Of a stretch of 64,000 nt of DNA, positions 51,501 through 59,684 are shown in pieces. The stretch lies in contig JAGCWY010000073.1 of the NCBI GenBank assembly GCA_017961625.1, positions 1 through 64,000 on the forward strand, given 5' to 3'. Every line of letters starts with the position of its first letter. Within the stretch, counting starts at the first letter, position 1. Source of the DNA: Ruminococcus sp. Its GTDB lineage: Bacteria; Bacillota; Clostridia; Oscillospirales; Ruminococcaceae. The notes beneath the pieces were generated by a model. That model had not been told where the DNA came from. It ran no database searches and saw only the letters and a program-made list of their open reading frames with translations. The translations under genes and the position numbers were made by a program.

Positions 51501-52038
51501 TGGACACATGGAGGCTGTAGGATATGATATGTATTTGCAGCTGCTTTCCGAGGCTATATCAGAGGAAAAAGGCGAACAGCCGGAAAAAATACCGGAGTGT
51601 CTCGTGGATATACAGATAGACGCACATATCCCCGAGGACTACATATCGAGTCTTAACCAGCGTATAGATATGTACCGGAAGATAATGCTGGTTAATAACG
51701 AGCAGGATAAATCAGACCTTATTGACGAACTTATCGATCGCTACGGAGATCCGCCCAAGTCGGTAGTGGGACTTATAGACGTATCACTGCTGAGGAATAA
51801 GGCTGCGCATCTCGGTATCACCGAGATATCTCAAAGGAACGGCGCTATGTACTTCTATACGGAGTATGTATCTACAGATCAGATAGCTGCTCTTCAAAAG
51901 GCATACAAGGGCAGGATAGCCTTCAACGGAGCAGGCAAATCCTACGTGTCCGTGAAGATATCTCCGAAGACACTGCCCTTTGATATGATGATAGAGACCG
52001 TGGATATATTCTATCAGCATCGCGAAATCAGCCATTAG
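48574..52038 (+). CDS. mfd: transcription-repair coupling factor
   Basis: An 1154-residue ATPase that removes RNA polymerase stalled at DNA damage and recruits UvrA. It shows the UvrB-like N-terminal module (residues 1-350), the RNA-polymerase-binding domain with VHSGHGIGRFIG near 490, and a RecG-like motor: LLCGDVGFGKTEVALRAA near 640, IIDEEQRFGV near 740, LSATPIPRTLNMAMSGIRDM, VCTTIIETGVDVPN, QLYQLRGRVGRS, and the C-terminal TRCF domain with DIQIDAHIPEDYI. Full length. Co-transcribed with pth. Confidence 0.97.
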   Translation: MNVFKELFTGLAGYKSLREAIDKNISPVSVTGLSHIHRAQLVYALGGKKINLVITGTEAESKKLCDDINMMAGCEKAVLFPSKELVFTPVDSTNHEYEYMRIAALIKAAKSRCSVICASIEAVMQPVIPVGVLIAAGIELKQGQEINLTELSLTLAKCGYQRCEKVEGASQFSVRGSILDIYPVQADKPVRIELWGDEIDTISEFETDTQRRTEAMESVEIYPSGEVLYDNEELADRIEELCKKVRGKRMDAVREHLGADVHRLRAGEILAHSVKYYPLVYGEPSTVFDYIDGAVLFSDYSDVMDNASGVLARHNEDIKILMEDGQLCKGLDGYVLELPEIQHLAEKKVCLYVSSFMQGGERIDFRRLVSFEAMQTAPWSGEMKQLVEDLEDFRRRGYRMILAAGSDKTLPIIQQDLIDKGIPCDLLSQNIEPAEGRVLLMSGSFSGGFEYPENKIVLITQGRSMDSVRSKRRKKKNKAEEIRSLADITEGDLVVHSGHGIGRFIGIRKLEMDGVTKDYITIQYAGTDKLYIPVTQLDMVSKYIGPRDDSGVKLNKLSSGEWQKTRSNVKRAVKDMAHELIALYAKREKSVGFAFYPDDEIQHDFEERFPYVETDDQLTSIAEIKADMERPRPMERLLCGDVGFGKTEVALRAAMKCVLSGKQCAILAPTTVLAYQHYQTALRRFEHFPVNIELLSRYRSPKQQEEIIKKLKQGRIDLIIGTHKIIQKSVVFKDLGLAIIDEEQRFGVAHKEKFKESFTGVDVLMLSATPIPRTLNMAMSGIRDMSVIEEPPQDRYPVQTYVIEYNMGTVVQAIVRELRRGGQVYYIHNRVETIQACASRLQELLPEARIAVAHGQMSEDDMSDIWEQLVEHDVDILVCTTIIETGVDVPNVNTLIIEDSDRFGLSQLYQLRGRVGRSNRRGYAYFTYQRDKVLTEIATKRLNAMREFTQFGSGFRIALRDLEIRGAGSILGGRQHGHMEAVGYDMYLQLLSEAISEEKGEQPEKIPECLVDIQIDAHIPEDYISSLNQRIDMYRKIMLVNNEQDKSDLIDELIDRYGDPPKSVVGLIDVSLLRNKAAHLGITEISQRNGAMYFYTEYVSTDQIAALQKAYKGRIAFNGAGKSYVSVKISPKTLPFDMMIETVDIFYQHREISH

Positions 52039-52124
52039 TTTGCAGGGACGGAAAAGATTCTTCCCCTTAACTGTTCGCTTGCCGAAACTCTTATGATAGG
52101 CTTGTGAAAAAAGTTCCAAATCAC

Positions 52125-52153
52125 TTTACACGGTCGGATTTTTGTGCTACAAT
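52125..52153 (+). promoter_or_regulatory. promoter of the lipoprotein gene at 52210
   Basis: TTTACA-N17-TACAAT about 55 bases before the start; AAAGGAG lies 10 bases before the ATG. Confidence 0.6.
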
Positions 52154-52209
52154 AATTTTGTAAAGAAGAGATACGGAGTGTTACAGTACACACAAAGGAG
52201 ATACATAAT

Positions 52210-53043
52210 ATGAATTATAAGAGCTTTATCGCAGGTGCTATGGCTTTTGCCCTTGCAGCCTGTGCGGCTGGATGTTCGGATAAAAAAGAATCCGACTCCA
52301 ATCCCGATACCAGCAAGGATACTACAGCTCCTGTGGATACTACTGTTCCCGAGGAGACCACAGAAGAAGTGACCGATGAGGAGCTTCCGCCGCCTGTTGC
52401 AGTTGAAGCATCAGATCCGAATACCGTTACATTTGATGACGGTGTATTTGATTTTGTCACTACAAGGAGTGAGGATAAGGATTGCGCTTCCGGAACTCTT
52501 TCAGTGACCGAGCTCATGGGTAATAAGATGCTAAGATTCGCCGATGACAATACCGTTCCACTTGAAGGAAAGGTGCAGAAGGTGATAATCAGTGCTACAA
52601 AGCTTCTTGGCAGCGAGGGTGCGGCAAAGGTCCGCAGTATAGAGTTTGACCTTTACGCTCAGGCTACCGCAGACCATCTCAAGACCGATGACGCAGAGGG
52701 AGTAAGAGCTCCCGGCTGGATAGGTGGAGGTGGCGGTACAGTCACCGCTAAGGAGGACCAGTGGTATGACTTCAAGGAGTTCAGCGGTGGAGAGTACAAT
52801 TTCGAGAATTCCGGTGCAGTACACGGTGTATTCAAGTTCCTTCTTGCTGACAGCGGAATGTGCTGGAGCGAAGAAATGGAGGACGCTAACTTCCTTATCA
52901 TGCGTTGGGGCATAGCCAACGAGTCTGATATGTATATCGACAATATCGTATTCTATGACGAGGACGGCAATTCCATACCTCTTGCAGAGCGTACTGAGGA
53001 TGCAGCCGCGGCGGAGAATGCTACTGACGGTGCAAAAAACTAA
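52210..53043 (+). CDS. lipoprotein with a carbohydrate-binding-like beta-sandwich
   Basis: A 277-residue exported protein. The signal peptide ends AACAAGC with the lipid cysteine at residue 22; an acidic Thr/Glu-rich linker runs to about 75. The rest is beta-rich with a jelly-roll look (VRSIEFDLYAQA, WYDFKEFSGGEYNF, NFLIMRWGIANES, MYIDNIVFYDEDG), similar in style to carbohydrate-binding modules; no catalytic domain follows. It may hold sugars or glycans at the cell surface. Stands alone between its own promoter and terminator. Confidence 0.75.
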   Translation: MNYKSFIAGAMAFALAACAAGCSDKKESDSNPDTSKDTTAPVDTTVPEETTEEVTDEELPPPVAVEASDPNTVTFDDGVFDFVTTRSEDKDCASGTLSVTELMGNKMLRFADDNTVPLEGKVQKVIISATKLLGSEGAAKVRSIEFDLYAQATADHLKTDDAEGVRAPGWIGGGGGTVTAKEDQWYDFKEFSGGEYNFENSGAVHGVFKFLLADSGMCWSEEMEDANFLIMRWGIANESDMYIDNIVFYDEDGNSIPLAERTEDAAAAENATDGAKN

Positions 53044-53055
53044 AATGTATAACGC

Positions 53056-53088
53056 AAAGCGCTTCCGAGTATATCAGAAGCGCTTTTT
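53056..53088 (+). terminator. terminator of the lipoprotein gene
   Basis: AAAGCGCTTC / GAAGCGCTTT with T tract; it also faces the end of the XRE operon. Confidence 0.9.
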
Positions 53089-53093
53089 GAATG

Positions 53094-53306
53094 TCAGTCA
53101 AAATAAAATATATCCTCAAATTTCTTATCGAGAGCGATACAGAGTATCAGTGCCAGCTTGGCTGTGGGATTGAACTGCCCTGTCTCTATGGAACTTATTG
53201 TATTACGGGACACGCCCACCATTTTCGCCAGCTCGTCCTGTGAGAGCCGCTGCTCCTTGCGTATCTCTTTCAGCCGGTTCCGGAGTACAAGTGAATCGTC
53301 TATCAT
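53094..53306 (-). CDS. XRE-family repressor-like regulator
   Basis: A 70-residue single-domain helix-turn-helix protein (LKEIRKEQRLSQDELAKMVG, then VSRNTISSIETGQFNPT) of the SinR/YgzD type. It is the last gene of an operon of three paralogous membrane proteins, 12 bases after the third. The operon promoter is surrounded by three copies of a CCAAGTTTACTTGG-like palindrome, the expected operators for this protein, so autoregulation is likely though inferred. Confidence 0.88.
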   Translation of the reverse strand: MIDDSLVLRNRLKEIRKEQRLSQDELAKMVGVSRNTISSIETGQFNPTAKLALILCIALDKKFEDIFYFD

Positions 53307-53318
53307 TGAGCCACCGCC

Positions 53319-53648
53319 TTATGGTTTTGAGCCGAAAAGCTCACGTACAGCGATACAGGTCAGTATGAGGAACCATAAGCCTATTAATGCAGCACATAGA
53401 ATATCCCCGGAATTTTTGCTCTTTATGGCTCTATGAAGCTGCATTGAAAAAAGCATACATATCGCAGTTGCGATTGCTCCGTAATTCATTTTTTCTGTGA
53501 CAAGAATCGTCATTACTGCAAATAAGCAGGTGAAAAGCATAGTGAAGATCACGGCGAATCTTGAATCACTTCTTGCCCTGTCTATCTCCGCGATGTCGCG
53601 GTTTTTGTTTTCCTGTCTGCTTTTTTCGAGGATCTCTTCCTTGTTCAT
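53319..53648 (-). CDS. small membrane protein, paralogue 3 of 3
   Basis: A 109-residue protein with a short charged N-terminus beginning MNKEEILEKSRQENKNRDIA, three to four helices and the end VRELFGSKP. It is the most diverged of three neighbours that share the opening MNKEEILEKS; the family resembles DUF6442. GGAGGAAAAAAT precedes the ATG. Function unknown; association with an XRE regulator suggests a membrane stress, immunity or signalling module. Confidence 0.75.
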   Translation of the reverse strand: MNKEEILEKSRQENKNRDIAEIDRARSDSRFAVIFTMLFTCLFAVMTILVTEKMNYGAIATAICMLFSMQLHRAIKSKNSGDILCAALIGLWFLILTCIAVRELFGSKP

Positions 53649-53663
53649 ATTTTTTCCTCCTTT

Positions 53664-53993
53664 TTATTCCCTGCTCGTTACCATAATTGCAGTATCCACA
53701 ATTATCAGTATTACAGCAATTATAAGATACATGACCCCTAAAGTGATGTAAGTTTTTTTCTTTTTGTATTTACTGCGTGCGAGGCAACCAGCACCAACAC
53801 CTGCCTCAACGATCGCCCATAGTCCTAAATCTGCCCTTTTCAGCATGAATAAATGTATAAAAAAGACTATACTTACAGTGACTGCCATTGTTACATAGAT
53901 GTAGTTATATACCTTCTGCATGGTAGTTTCTTCAATCGGGTCGTGTTTTTTATAGTCGTTCTTGCTCTTTTCGAGGATTTCTTCCTTGTTCAT
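53664..53993 (-). CDS. small membrane protein, paralogue 2 of 3
   Basis: A 109-residue protein with the N-terminal block MNKEEILEKSKNDYKKHDPI followed by EETTMQKVYNY and four short helices. Its first 30 residues are nearly identical to paralogue 1, and the helices are about 40 percent alike by eye, so the two arose by tandem duplication. It ends in a basic loop (YKKKKTYITLG) and a last helix. Starts 15 bases after paralogue 1. Confidence 0.78.
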   Translation of the reverse strand: MNKEEILEKSKNDYKKHDPIEETTMQKVYNYIYVTMAVTVSIVFFIHLFMLKRADLGLWAIVEAGVGAGCLARSKYKKKKTYITLGVMYLIIAVILIIVDTAIMVTSRE

Positions 53994-54008
53994 ATTTGTT
54001 CCTCCTTT

Positions 54009-54335
54009 TTATTCCATGCTTGTTATCATTACGATATCCGCAGCAATCATTATTACAGCGAATATAAAAAACAGGACTCCTGAGATGATATAAGCTTTTT
54101 TCTTTTGATATACACCGCGTGCGAGTAAGTTTGCAGCTGTGCATGCGACAACGATCGCCCATAGTCCGAAATCTGGCATTTTAAATATGAACAAATGTAT
54201 AGTTAAGAGTATGCCTGTCGTTATTAACGTTGCAATAGAGCTGTAGTTATAGATCTTCTGCATGGTAGTTTCTTCAATCGGGTCGTGTTTTTTATAGTCA
54301 TTCTTGCTTTTTTCAAGTATTTTTTCCTTGTTCAT
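54009..54335 (-). CDS. small membrane protein, paralogue 1 of 3
   Basis: A 108-residue protein beginning MNKEKILEKSKNDYKKHDPI. A longer frame opens at 54548, but it runs through the promoter and operators; the start at 54335 has GGAGG 8 bases upstream and aligns with the paralogues. Four helices, with GLWAIVVACTAANLLARGVY and a basic loop KKKAYIISG. First gene of the operon, so probably the most expressed. Confidence 0.78.
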   Translation of the reverse strand: MNKEKILEKSKNDYKKHDPIEETTMQKIYNYSSIATLITTGILLTIHLFIFKMPDFGLWAIVVACTAANLLARGVYQKKKAYIISGVLFFIFAVIMIAADIVMITSME

Positions 54336-54368
54336 AATTGTTGCCTCCAAAATCATGCAGATTATTTT

Positions 54369-54441
54369 GCCAAGTTTACTTGGTAATTGTATTATAGCAT
54401 TGCCAAGTGTACTTGTCAAGATTTTGCAAAGTAAACTTGTC
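54369..54441 (-). promoter_or_regulatory. XRE-operon promoter with three operator copies
   Basis: Minus-strand TTGACA-N17-TATAAT (54391-54419). Operator copies lie at 54369-54384 (GCCAAGTTTACTTGGT, perfect palindrome core), 54402-54417 (GCCAAGTGTACTTGTC, over the -35) and 54426-54441 (GCAAAGTAAACTTGTC, upstream). The centres are 33 and 24 bases apart. Confidence 0.85.
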
Positions 54442-54561
54442 GGATTTGTGGAAATATACAATCGGTGACAGACAAAACAATGCTTATTGCACAAAATTGT
54501 AGGGGACGGCGCTACAAAAAAGGCACTGTGCTTTTCACAGTGCCTCAATTACGCATTAAAT

Positions 54562-56979
54562 TCAGCCCATAACGACCTTTATCTCGTTAACGTCTTTGAG
54601 CTTGTCCGCAGGAACATAATTGCCGGACAGCTTTTCGCCGTTGAGAATTATCTCCTTTACACCGCTCTGAACGTGTGCGGAGTTGTCTATAGATATATTG
54701 AGCTTTTTGCCGCGGAAGTTCTTCTCGATCTTGAAGCCGTCCCACTTTGAGGGGATAGACGGAGCGATAGTCAGACCGCCGAGATCGGGACGCATACCGC
54801 AGATGCCCTCTACGCAGCCTACCATGACCGTCGAAGCCGTACCTGTGAGCCAGTGAACGTGTGAACGTCCCTCGTATGGCGAAGCCTTTGACTCAGTGAA
54901 CTGACCGTGTACATAAGGCTCCATAACACGTATCTCAGCCTTGTCGTTCATAGCTGCGGGAGAGCTTTCGAGGAAGTATTCGAAGGCGCGGTCTCCGTGA
55001 CCGAGGAGAGCCTCGGCAAGTATGAGCCAGCCCTGTGACTGTGAGAAGATGCCACCGTTTTCCTTGGTGTCAAGGTTGAACACCTGCATGAGAGCGCCCT
55101 TGAAGTGGTGGTACTTGTATGGTGGCTCGAGGAGCTTGGCTCCGTAAGGTGTATTGAGTATATCATGAACACTGTTCATAGCCTTTTCAGCCTGCTCTCC
55201 GGAAGCAAAGCGCGAGATAACGCTCCAGCTCTGAGGATTGAGCCACATATTGGCTTCGGGATCCTTCTTTGCGCCGACGATAACGCCGTTGTCACGGATA
55301 CCGCGGATAAATCTGTCCTCGTCCCAGCATTTTTCAAGAGCTGTGCCCAGCTTCTTTTGAGCACCGTCGAGGTAGCTGATATAGTCTGTATCGTTCCTAT
55401 CCTTAGCCATGTCACGCATTACGTTCATAGCGTAGTAGAGCTGGAACGCAACAAATGTGGATTCGCCCTGTGCGCCGAGACGGAGACAGTCGTTCCAGTC
55501 TGCGTGGAGACCTGCCGGCATATCGTGACTGCCGAGACGCTCCATAGAGAAGCGGATAGCGTTTTTGAGGTGTTCGTAAACGGTAGCCTTTCCGCCGCCC
55601 TCTTCCGCGTATGTGATGACTTCATCAAGGAAGCCCTTGTTGCCGCTCTCGCCGAGGTACTTGACGATAGTCGGGAAGAGCCACAGTGCGTCGTCTGCAC
55701 GGTATGAGGGGTGACCTGTTTCCTTGGCGTAAACGCTGTGTTCGTCGTTCTCGTCGGGACAAGTTTCGTGACCTGCATTGTGGTCGAACTTAACCAGCGG
55801 CAGACCACCGCCATTGCTTACCTGAGCGGAGAGCATGAAGCGAATTTTTTCTGCTGCCATTTCAGGGTCAAGGTGAATGATACCCTGTATATCCTGTACT
55901 GTATCGCGATAGCCGTAGCCGTTCCTGAGACCGCAGTACACGAAGGAGGCTGCTCTTGACCATATAAATGTAATAAAGCACTGATAAGCGTTCCATACGT
56001 TTATCATATTGTTGAATTCAGGAGAGGGAGTTTCTACCTTGAAGTTAGAGAGCTGACCGTGCCAGTAGTCTTTCAGCTGCTTTACCTCTGCGTCTACCTT
56101 TCCTGTTGCTTTGTACTCTTCAAGTATAGCAGCTGCCTCGGGGTCCTTGCGCTCTCCGAGCACGAAGATGAACTCTTTTGTCTCACCGGGAGCAAGAGTG
56201 ATATCGCTCTGGAGAGCTCCACAGGAGTTTGAATTATAGTTCATGACGCCGCTGCACTTGCCGTTCTCAACGGCGATAGGATTCGAAAATGTCCTGTATG
56301 GACCGATGAAGTCACTGAAACTTCCGCAGCAGCCTGTAACAGGCTGACCTACCATACCGAAAAAGCGCTCCTGACCGTTGTAGCCGTTCTCGTCGAAGCC
56401 TGTGTTCTCGTTCATGTGCTGGAGTATGCGGTTTCCACCCTCAAAGCTTGTACGGGTAATGAAAAGAGTGTACTGGAGATTTACCTGATCCTGCTCGTAG
56501 TTTGGCTCATTTGTGAATTCTATAAAGCCGAATACAGAGAGCTTTCTCTCCTTTGAGGAGCTGTTTGTTACCTTTGCTCTCCATACTTCGTAGGTCTTTC
56601 CGTATGGAACGTAGTATGTAGTCTCGGACTTTATTTCAGCGTACTCTGCCGAGATGACTGTATAGGCGGTACCGTGGCGGCACTCGCTCTTGTACTTGTC
56701 AAGTGGCTTGCCTACGGGTTGCCATGAAGCTGACCAGTAATCGGAAGTGTCGTTGTCTCTTATGTAAATATAGCGTCCTGGAAGAGCCATGTCCGAATTG
56801 AAACGGAAACGTGAAAGTCTTCCGTTTGCGCCTGATTTTACGAAGCTGTAGCCTGCGGCGTTATTGGATATCATAGCGCCGTACTCGGGATCTCCGAGGT
56901 AGTTTGCCCATGGTGCCGGGGTCGCGGGGTTAGTGATGACGTATTCTTTGTTCTCAAGATCAAAGTGTCCGTACTGCAT
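54562..56979 (-). CDS. cbpA: cellobiose phosphorylase (GH94)
   Basis: An 805-residue cytoplasmic enzyme that splits cellobiose with phosphate into glucose 1-phosphate and glucose, saving ATP during growth on cellulose. The N-terminal beta-sandwich begins MQYGHFDLENKEYVITNP; the (alpha/alpha)6 barrel has the catalytic Asp in LHADWNDCLRLG near residue 490 and GGIFSQSQGWLILAEALLG. The length fits cellobiose rather than the longer cellodextrin phosphorylase. GAGAAGGAG precedes the ATG, and a promoter lies at 57048-57076. Confidence 0.93.
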   Translation of the reverse strand: MQYGHFDLENKEYVITNPATPAPWANYLGDPEYGAMISNNAAGYSFVKSGANGRLSRFRFNSDMALPGRYIYIRDNDTSDYWSASWQPVGKPLDKYKSECRHGTAYTVISAEYAEIKSETTYYVPYGKTYEVWRAKVTNSSSKERKLSVFGFIEFTNEPNYEQDQVNLQYTLFITRTSFEGGNRILQHMNENTGFDENGYNGQERFFGMVGQPVTGCCGSFSDFIGPYRTFSNPIAVENGKCSGVMNYNSNSCGALQSDITLAPGETKEFIFVLGERKDPEAAAILEEYKATGKVDAEVKQLKDYWHGQLSNFKVETPSPEFNNMINVWNAYQCFITFIWSRAASFVYCGLRNGYGYRDTVQDIQGIIHLDPEMAAEKIRFMLSAQVSNGGGLPLVKFDHNAGHETCPDENDEHSVYAKETGHPSYRADDALWLFPTIVKYLGESGNKGFLDEVITYAEEGGGKATVYEHLKNAIRFSMERLGSHDMPAGLHADWNDCLRLGAQGESTFVAFQLYYAMNVMRDMAKDRNDTDYISYLDGAQKKLGTALEKCWDEDRFIRGIRDNGVIVGAKKDPEANMWLNPQSWSVISRFASGEQAEKAMNSVHDILNTPYGAKLLEPPYKYHHFKGALMQVFNLDTKENGGIFSQSQGWLILAEALLGHGDRAFEYFLESSPAAMNDKAEIRVMEPYVHGQFTESKASPYEGRSHVHWLTGTASTVMVGCVEGICGMRPDLGGLTIAPSIPSKWDGFKIEKNFRGKKLNISIDNSAHVQSGVKEIILNGEKLSGNYVPADKLKDVNEIKVVMG

Positions 56980-57047
56980 AAAAAACCATTCTCCTTCTCA
57001 AATCTGCCGTCGGACAGTGCTCTCCTCGGGCAGTAAATATTATTCTA

Positions 57048-57076
57048 ATTATACCATTTTAGCAATGCTTTGACAA
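57048..57076 (-). promoter_or_regulatory. cellobiose phosphorylase promoter
   Basis: Minus-strand TTGTCA-N17-TATAAT about 70 bases before the start at 56979. Confidence 0.7.
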
Positions 57077-57218
57077 GGGGGTATTCATGAACATATCGTG
57101 AACAACCGCAAAAAAAGACAAGTTTTTTACTACAAATTGTAATATGTTACTATGAATCTGCTTATTGTTATTATAATACCTGCAAGGGTCTATACATTCC
57201 GTTTTAGCATGAACGATA

Positions 57219-57234
57219 TGCATACACGTATGCA
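57219..57234. promoter_or_regulatory. inverted repeat in the divergent cbpA/LytTR region
   Basis: TGCATAC-AC-GTATGCA, a perfect 7-2-7 inverted repeat between the two divergent promoters, about 145 bases upstream of the cbpA -35 box and 40 bases upstream of that of the LytTR gene. Candidate operator. Confidence 0.45.
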
Positions 57235-57271
57235 AGCTGTGAATCCCTGAGTGTAATCTGTGCGTATGGTA

Positions 57272-57300
57272 TTGATTTTCACTGCTGCTCAATATATAAT
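57272..57300 (+). promoter_or_regulatory. promoter of the LytTR regulator gene
   Basis: TTGATT-N17-TATAAT about 55 bases before the start at 57357. Confidence 0.7.
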
Positions 57301-57356
57301 GATATACAGATAAGCTTATCAATGATACAGGGAAAAAAGGAGGCGGTCAGCTGAAA

Positions 57357-57803
57357 ATGAAAATAAGACTGATTGTAAGCGACGAACATTACGACCTGAT
57401 AGCGGCTGAGCTCATAAAAAAGGGGATTGAGATAGATGATTCCGCGGAGCTGATACTCTCGGAGAGCAACGTTACCGCGTCACATCTTATCGCACGCAGC
57501 AACAGGGAGATATACAGGCTCGAAACAAAAGACATCTCGCATATAGAGAGCTTTGCACATGATATAGTTGCATACTGCGGTGAGGAGGAGTACAGGCTCT
57601 CGGAAACTCTCCGCAGACTTGAAGAGATACTCGACCCCAAGGAATTTATCCGGGTTAGCAATTCGGTGATAGTGTCCGTTTCGCACATCAAAAGTATACG
57701 TCCGGCGTTGTCCCAGAAGTTCATGCTGACCATGAAGAACGGTGCGAAGGTCGATGTTACGCGGACGTACTATTACATATTCAAGGAATTCTTAGGGATA
57801 TAA
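57357..57803 (+). CDS. LytTR-type DNA-binding regulator
   Basis: A 148-residue protein with a short N-terminal part and a C-terminal LytTR domain (residues 50-147): HIESFAHDIVAYCG, LRRLEEILDPKEFIRVSNS, VSHIKSIRP and AKVDVTRTYYYIFKEFLG. It lacks a receiver domain, the form usually paired with a membrane protein that controls it. The next gene, 12 bases on, codes for such a membrane protein. AAGGAGG lies upstream of the ATG. Confidence 0.9.
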   Translation: MKIRLIVSDEHYDLIAAELIKKGIEIDDSAELILSESNVTASHLIARSNREIYRLETKDISHIESFAHDIVAYCGEEEYRLSETLRRLEEILDPKEFIRVSNSVIVSVSHIKSIRPALSQKFMLTMKNGAKVDVTRTYYYIFKEFLGI

Positions 57804-57815
57804 GGAGGGGTGAAC

Positions 57816-58598
57816 ATGAGAGAAAAAACAGACATTTTAAGTATCATTATGCCTGTAGCAGCATTGATACTTATATTGGTCATGATATTGATCATGGCAT
57901 TTGCAATATACAAATCAGTATATAAACACAGGATAAACAAGCGCCTCGCGGAGGGCAGGGAAGCTGACATAAAGCCAATGATGTCGCCTGTGAAGTTCGT
58001 GATAATAACGCTCCTTATCATTATTGTCAGCATCGTACTCTTGCTTGCAGGACTTACCGTACTGCTAAGGGCAGGGAAGACAGGGGGAACGGCAGCAAGC
58101 ACCTCGAATCCGGCGATTTTATACGTCGATACGGATAACTCTGATTCTCCTTTTGAGGGTTACAGGTTCGGCGATGACATAAAAGGATATAACAAGCAGT
58201 TTTTAAGGCATAAGGAGCTGTGCATGGTGATCTATACAGCAAAGGAAGAATATGCAGCCGCTCTGCCTGCTGCATTAATAGCGGTGGACCGCAGCAGCGA
58301 TAAGAACTATGCATTTTACGGCATAGATCTGATATATTACGATGAAGGATACTCTGCCGTGGGAGAACGCAGCGGAGATAAGTTCGATGCGGACAGACTG
58401 TATGTGGTGAATACTAACGGCTATATAGGCAAATTTGATATAGCATTCTGTATCGGTTATGAGCTTTCTGACAATCCCGGAAAGGCGATGTACCGACGTT
58501 CATCGGCAGACTACGATGAATATATCAGAGCGGAGATGGAACGCGATGAAAGCGGCATGGTATATCTCATGAATCAAAAAGGTGTAACAGAAGAATAA
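57816..58598 (+). CDS. membrane protein partner of the LytTR regulator, unknown
   Basis: A 260-residue protein with two N-terminal transmembrane helices (about 9-32 and 55-80) and an extracytoplasmic alpha/beta domain (100-255), including YVDTDNSDSPFEGYRFGDD and YVVNTNGYIGKFDIAFCIG. The start at 57816 has AAGGAGG 7 bases upstream. It is not the usual DUF3021 partner of LytTR proteins, and I do not recognise the family. It may sense an outside signal for the regulator. Confidence 0.7.
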   Translation: MREKTDILSIIMPVAALILILVMILIMAFAIYKSVYKHRINKRLAEGREADIKPMMSPVKFVIITLLIIIVSIVLLLAGLTVLLRAGKTGGTAASTSNPAILYVDTDNSDSPFEGYRFGDDIKGYNKQFLRHKELCMVIYTAKEEYAAALPAALIAVDRSSDKNYAFYGIDLIYYDEGYSAVGERSGDKFDADRLYVVNTNGYIGKFDIAFCIGYELSDNPGKAMYRRSSADYDEYIRAEMERDESGMVYLMNQKGVTEE

Positions 58599-58882
58599 GT
58601 ATACGCAGGCGGCTTACAGAGCCGCCTGTCCTTATATCCGGACTTCATACAAGGTTGTCTGACCATTTCTGCCGTTCATTGTTACAATTGTCATTGAGAA
58701 GGATACAAATGTAATCCACGAAATGACAAACGTCATCTTTTCAAAAGGGTAAAATCGAGTATAATAAAAGCATAGGGTTGCGCAACACCTTTATCACAAG
58801 AGCTTACATAAACACCATAAACAAGAAGCATAAACAATTGACGAAAGGCCAAATCTATTTTATTTGTAAAGGAGAATCATTT

Positions 58883-59473
58883 ATGAAGGTTAATTATAAG
58901 AAGTTTTTTGCAGCTATCGCAGCGGCAGCAATGTGTGCAGTACCAATGACAAACGCAATGTATGCAGGTGCAGCTCCCGAAGCGATCGGTAAAAAGGGTG
59001 CTATAACAAAGAATGATGATGAAGAAAAGTGGAACAAAATAATTGAAAAGCTCGCAGCTCAGGCTTTCATGCATGAATATCAAATCGTAGAGATTACTGG
59101 TGATGGCATTGTGCTTGAAGAGACTGGACTTGAAGAAGTTGTACTTACAAAAAAGTTTGCAGTTGAGGAAACTATGTATACTATCGAGTTCGATGACCCC
59201 TGCGGAAGTGTGCCCGGATATGTTAAGATGAAAAGAAAGGGCAGAAAGGTACATTTTGAACCTAAAATTTTTGAAATCTTAGGTACTCCCTTGGATCCGG
59301 GCTATATTGATCCGATAAATCCTGTATTTATGGTTGAAATAAGAAACGAATCTGATGCTATTGTAGCAAGAGGCAGTATAGCCGGCGGCAAATATGCTTC
59401 GGATGCTGAGAATATTGATCCTAGGATACTTCCTGCTGCCAGCGGAAAAATGGTTAAAGCGGAGAGATTCTGA
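58883..59473 (+). CDS. secreted protein, unknown
   Basis: A 196-residue exported protein. The start at 58883 has AAAGGAG upstream and gives a signal peptide (residues 1-31, ending MYAGAA). The mature part has EYQIVEITGDGIVLEETGLE and MKRKGRKVHFEPKIFEILGT and is probably beta-rich; there are no dockerin, lipid or membrane features. The 284 bases before it hold a -10 (TATAAT near 58762) and no other signal I can name. Its own terminator follows. Confidence 0.7.
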   Translation: MKVNYKKFFAAIAAAAMCAVPMTNAMYAGAAPEAIGKKGAITKNDDEEKWNKIIEKLAAQAFMHEYQIVEITGDGIVLEETGLEEVVLTKKFAVEETMYTIEFDDPCGSVPGYVKMKRKGRKVHFEPKIFEILGTPLDPGYIDPINPVFMVEIRNESDAIVARGSIAGGKYASDAENIDPRILPAASGKMVKAERF

Positions 59474-59516
59474 TATTTTCGCTGTTCATGTATAGAACAG
59501 GGAACTGATAAAACAG

Positions 59517-59571
59517 AGGCAAGCTTCGCCTCCGGGGTCTGAACACAGACTTTGGAGACGAAGCTGCCTTT
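59517..59571 (+). terminator. terminator of the secreted protein gene
   Basis: Long stem AGGCAAGCTTCG..CTCC / GGAG..CGAAGCTGCCTTT with an inner GTCTG/CAGAC stem and a short T tract. Confidence 0.8.
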
Positions 59572-59650
59572 ATATAGTGTGTTCTAAATTACCGCTGCAA
59601 GGCTATGAGGGGGGCTTTCGCGTATGTGCTCAAAAAATTTTCAAAAGCGC

Positions 59651-59679
59651 TTGACAAATACATTTTTGTGTGATATAAT
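59651..59679 (+). promoter_or_regulatory. promoter of the T-box leader
   Basis: TTGACA-N17-TATAAT, a perfect consensus, directly before the T-box RNA. Confidence 0.85.
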
Positions 59680-59684
59680 CCAGT

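Noticed and set aside
54336..54548. 71-residue N-terminal extension of membrane paralogue 1
   Set aside because: It would be translated from DNA upstream of the promoter and operators; the paralogues start at the later Met.
57059..57322. 87-codon minus-strand frame upstream of cbpA
   Set aside because: His/Ser-rich, runs through two promoters and an operator; no ribosome site.
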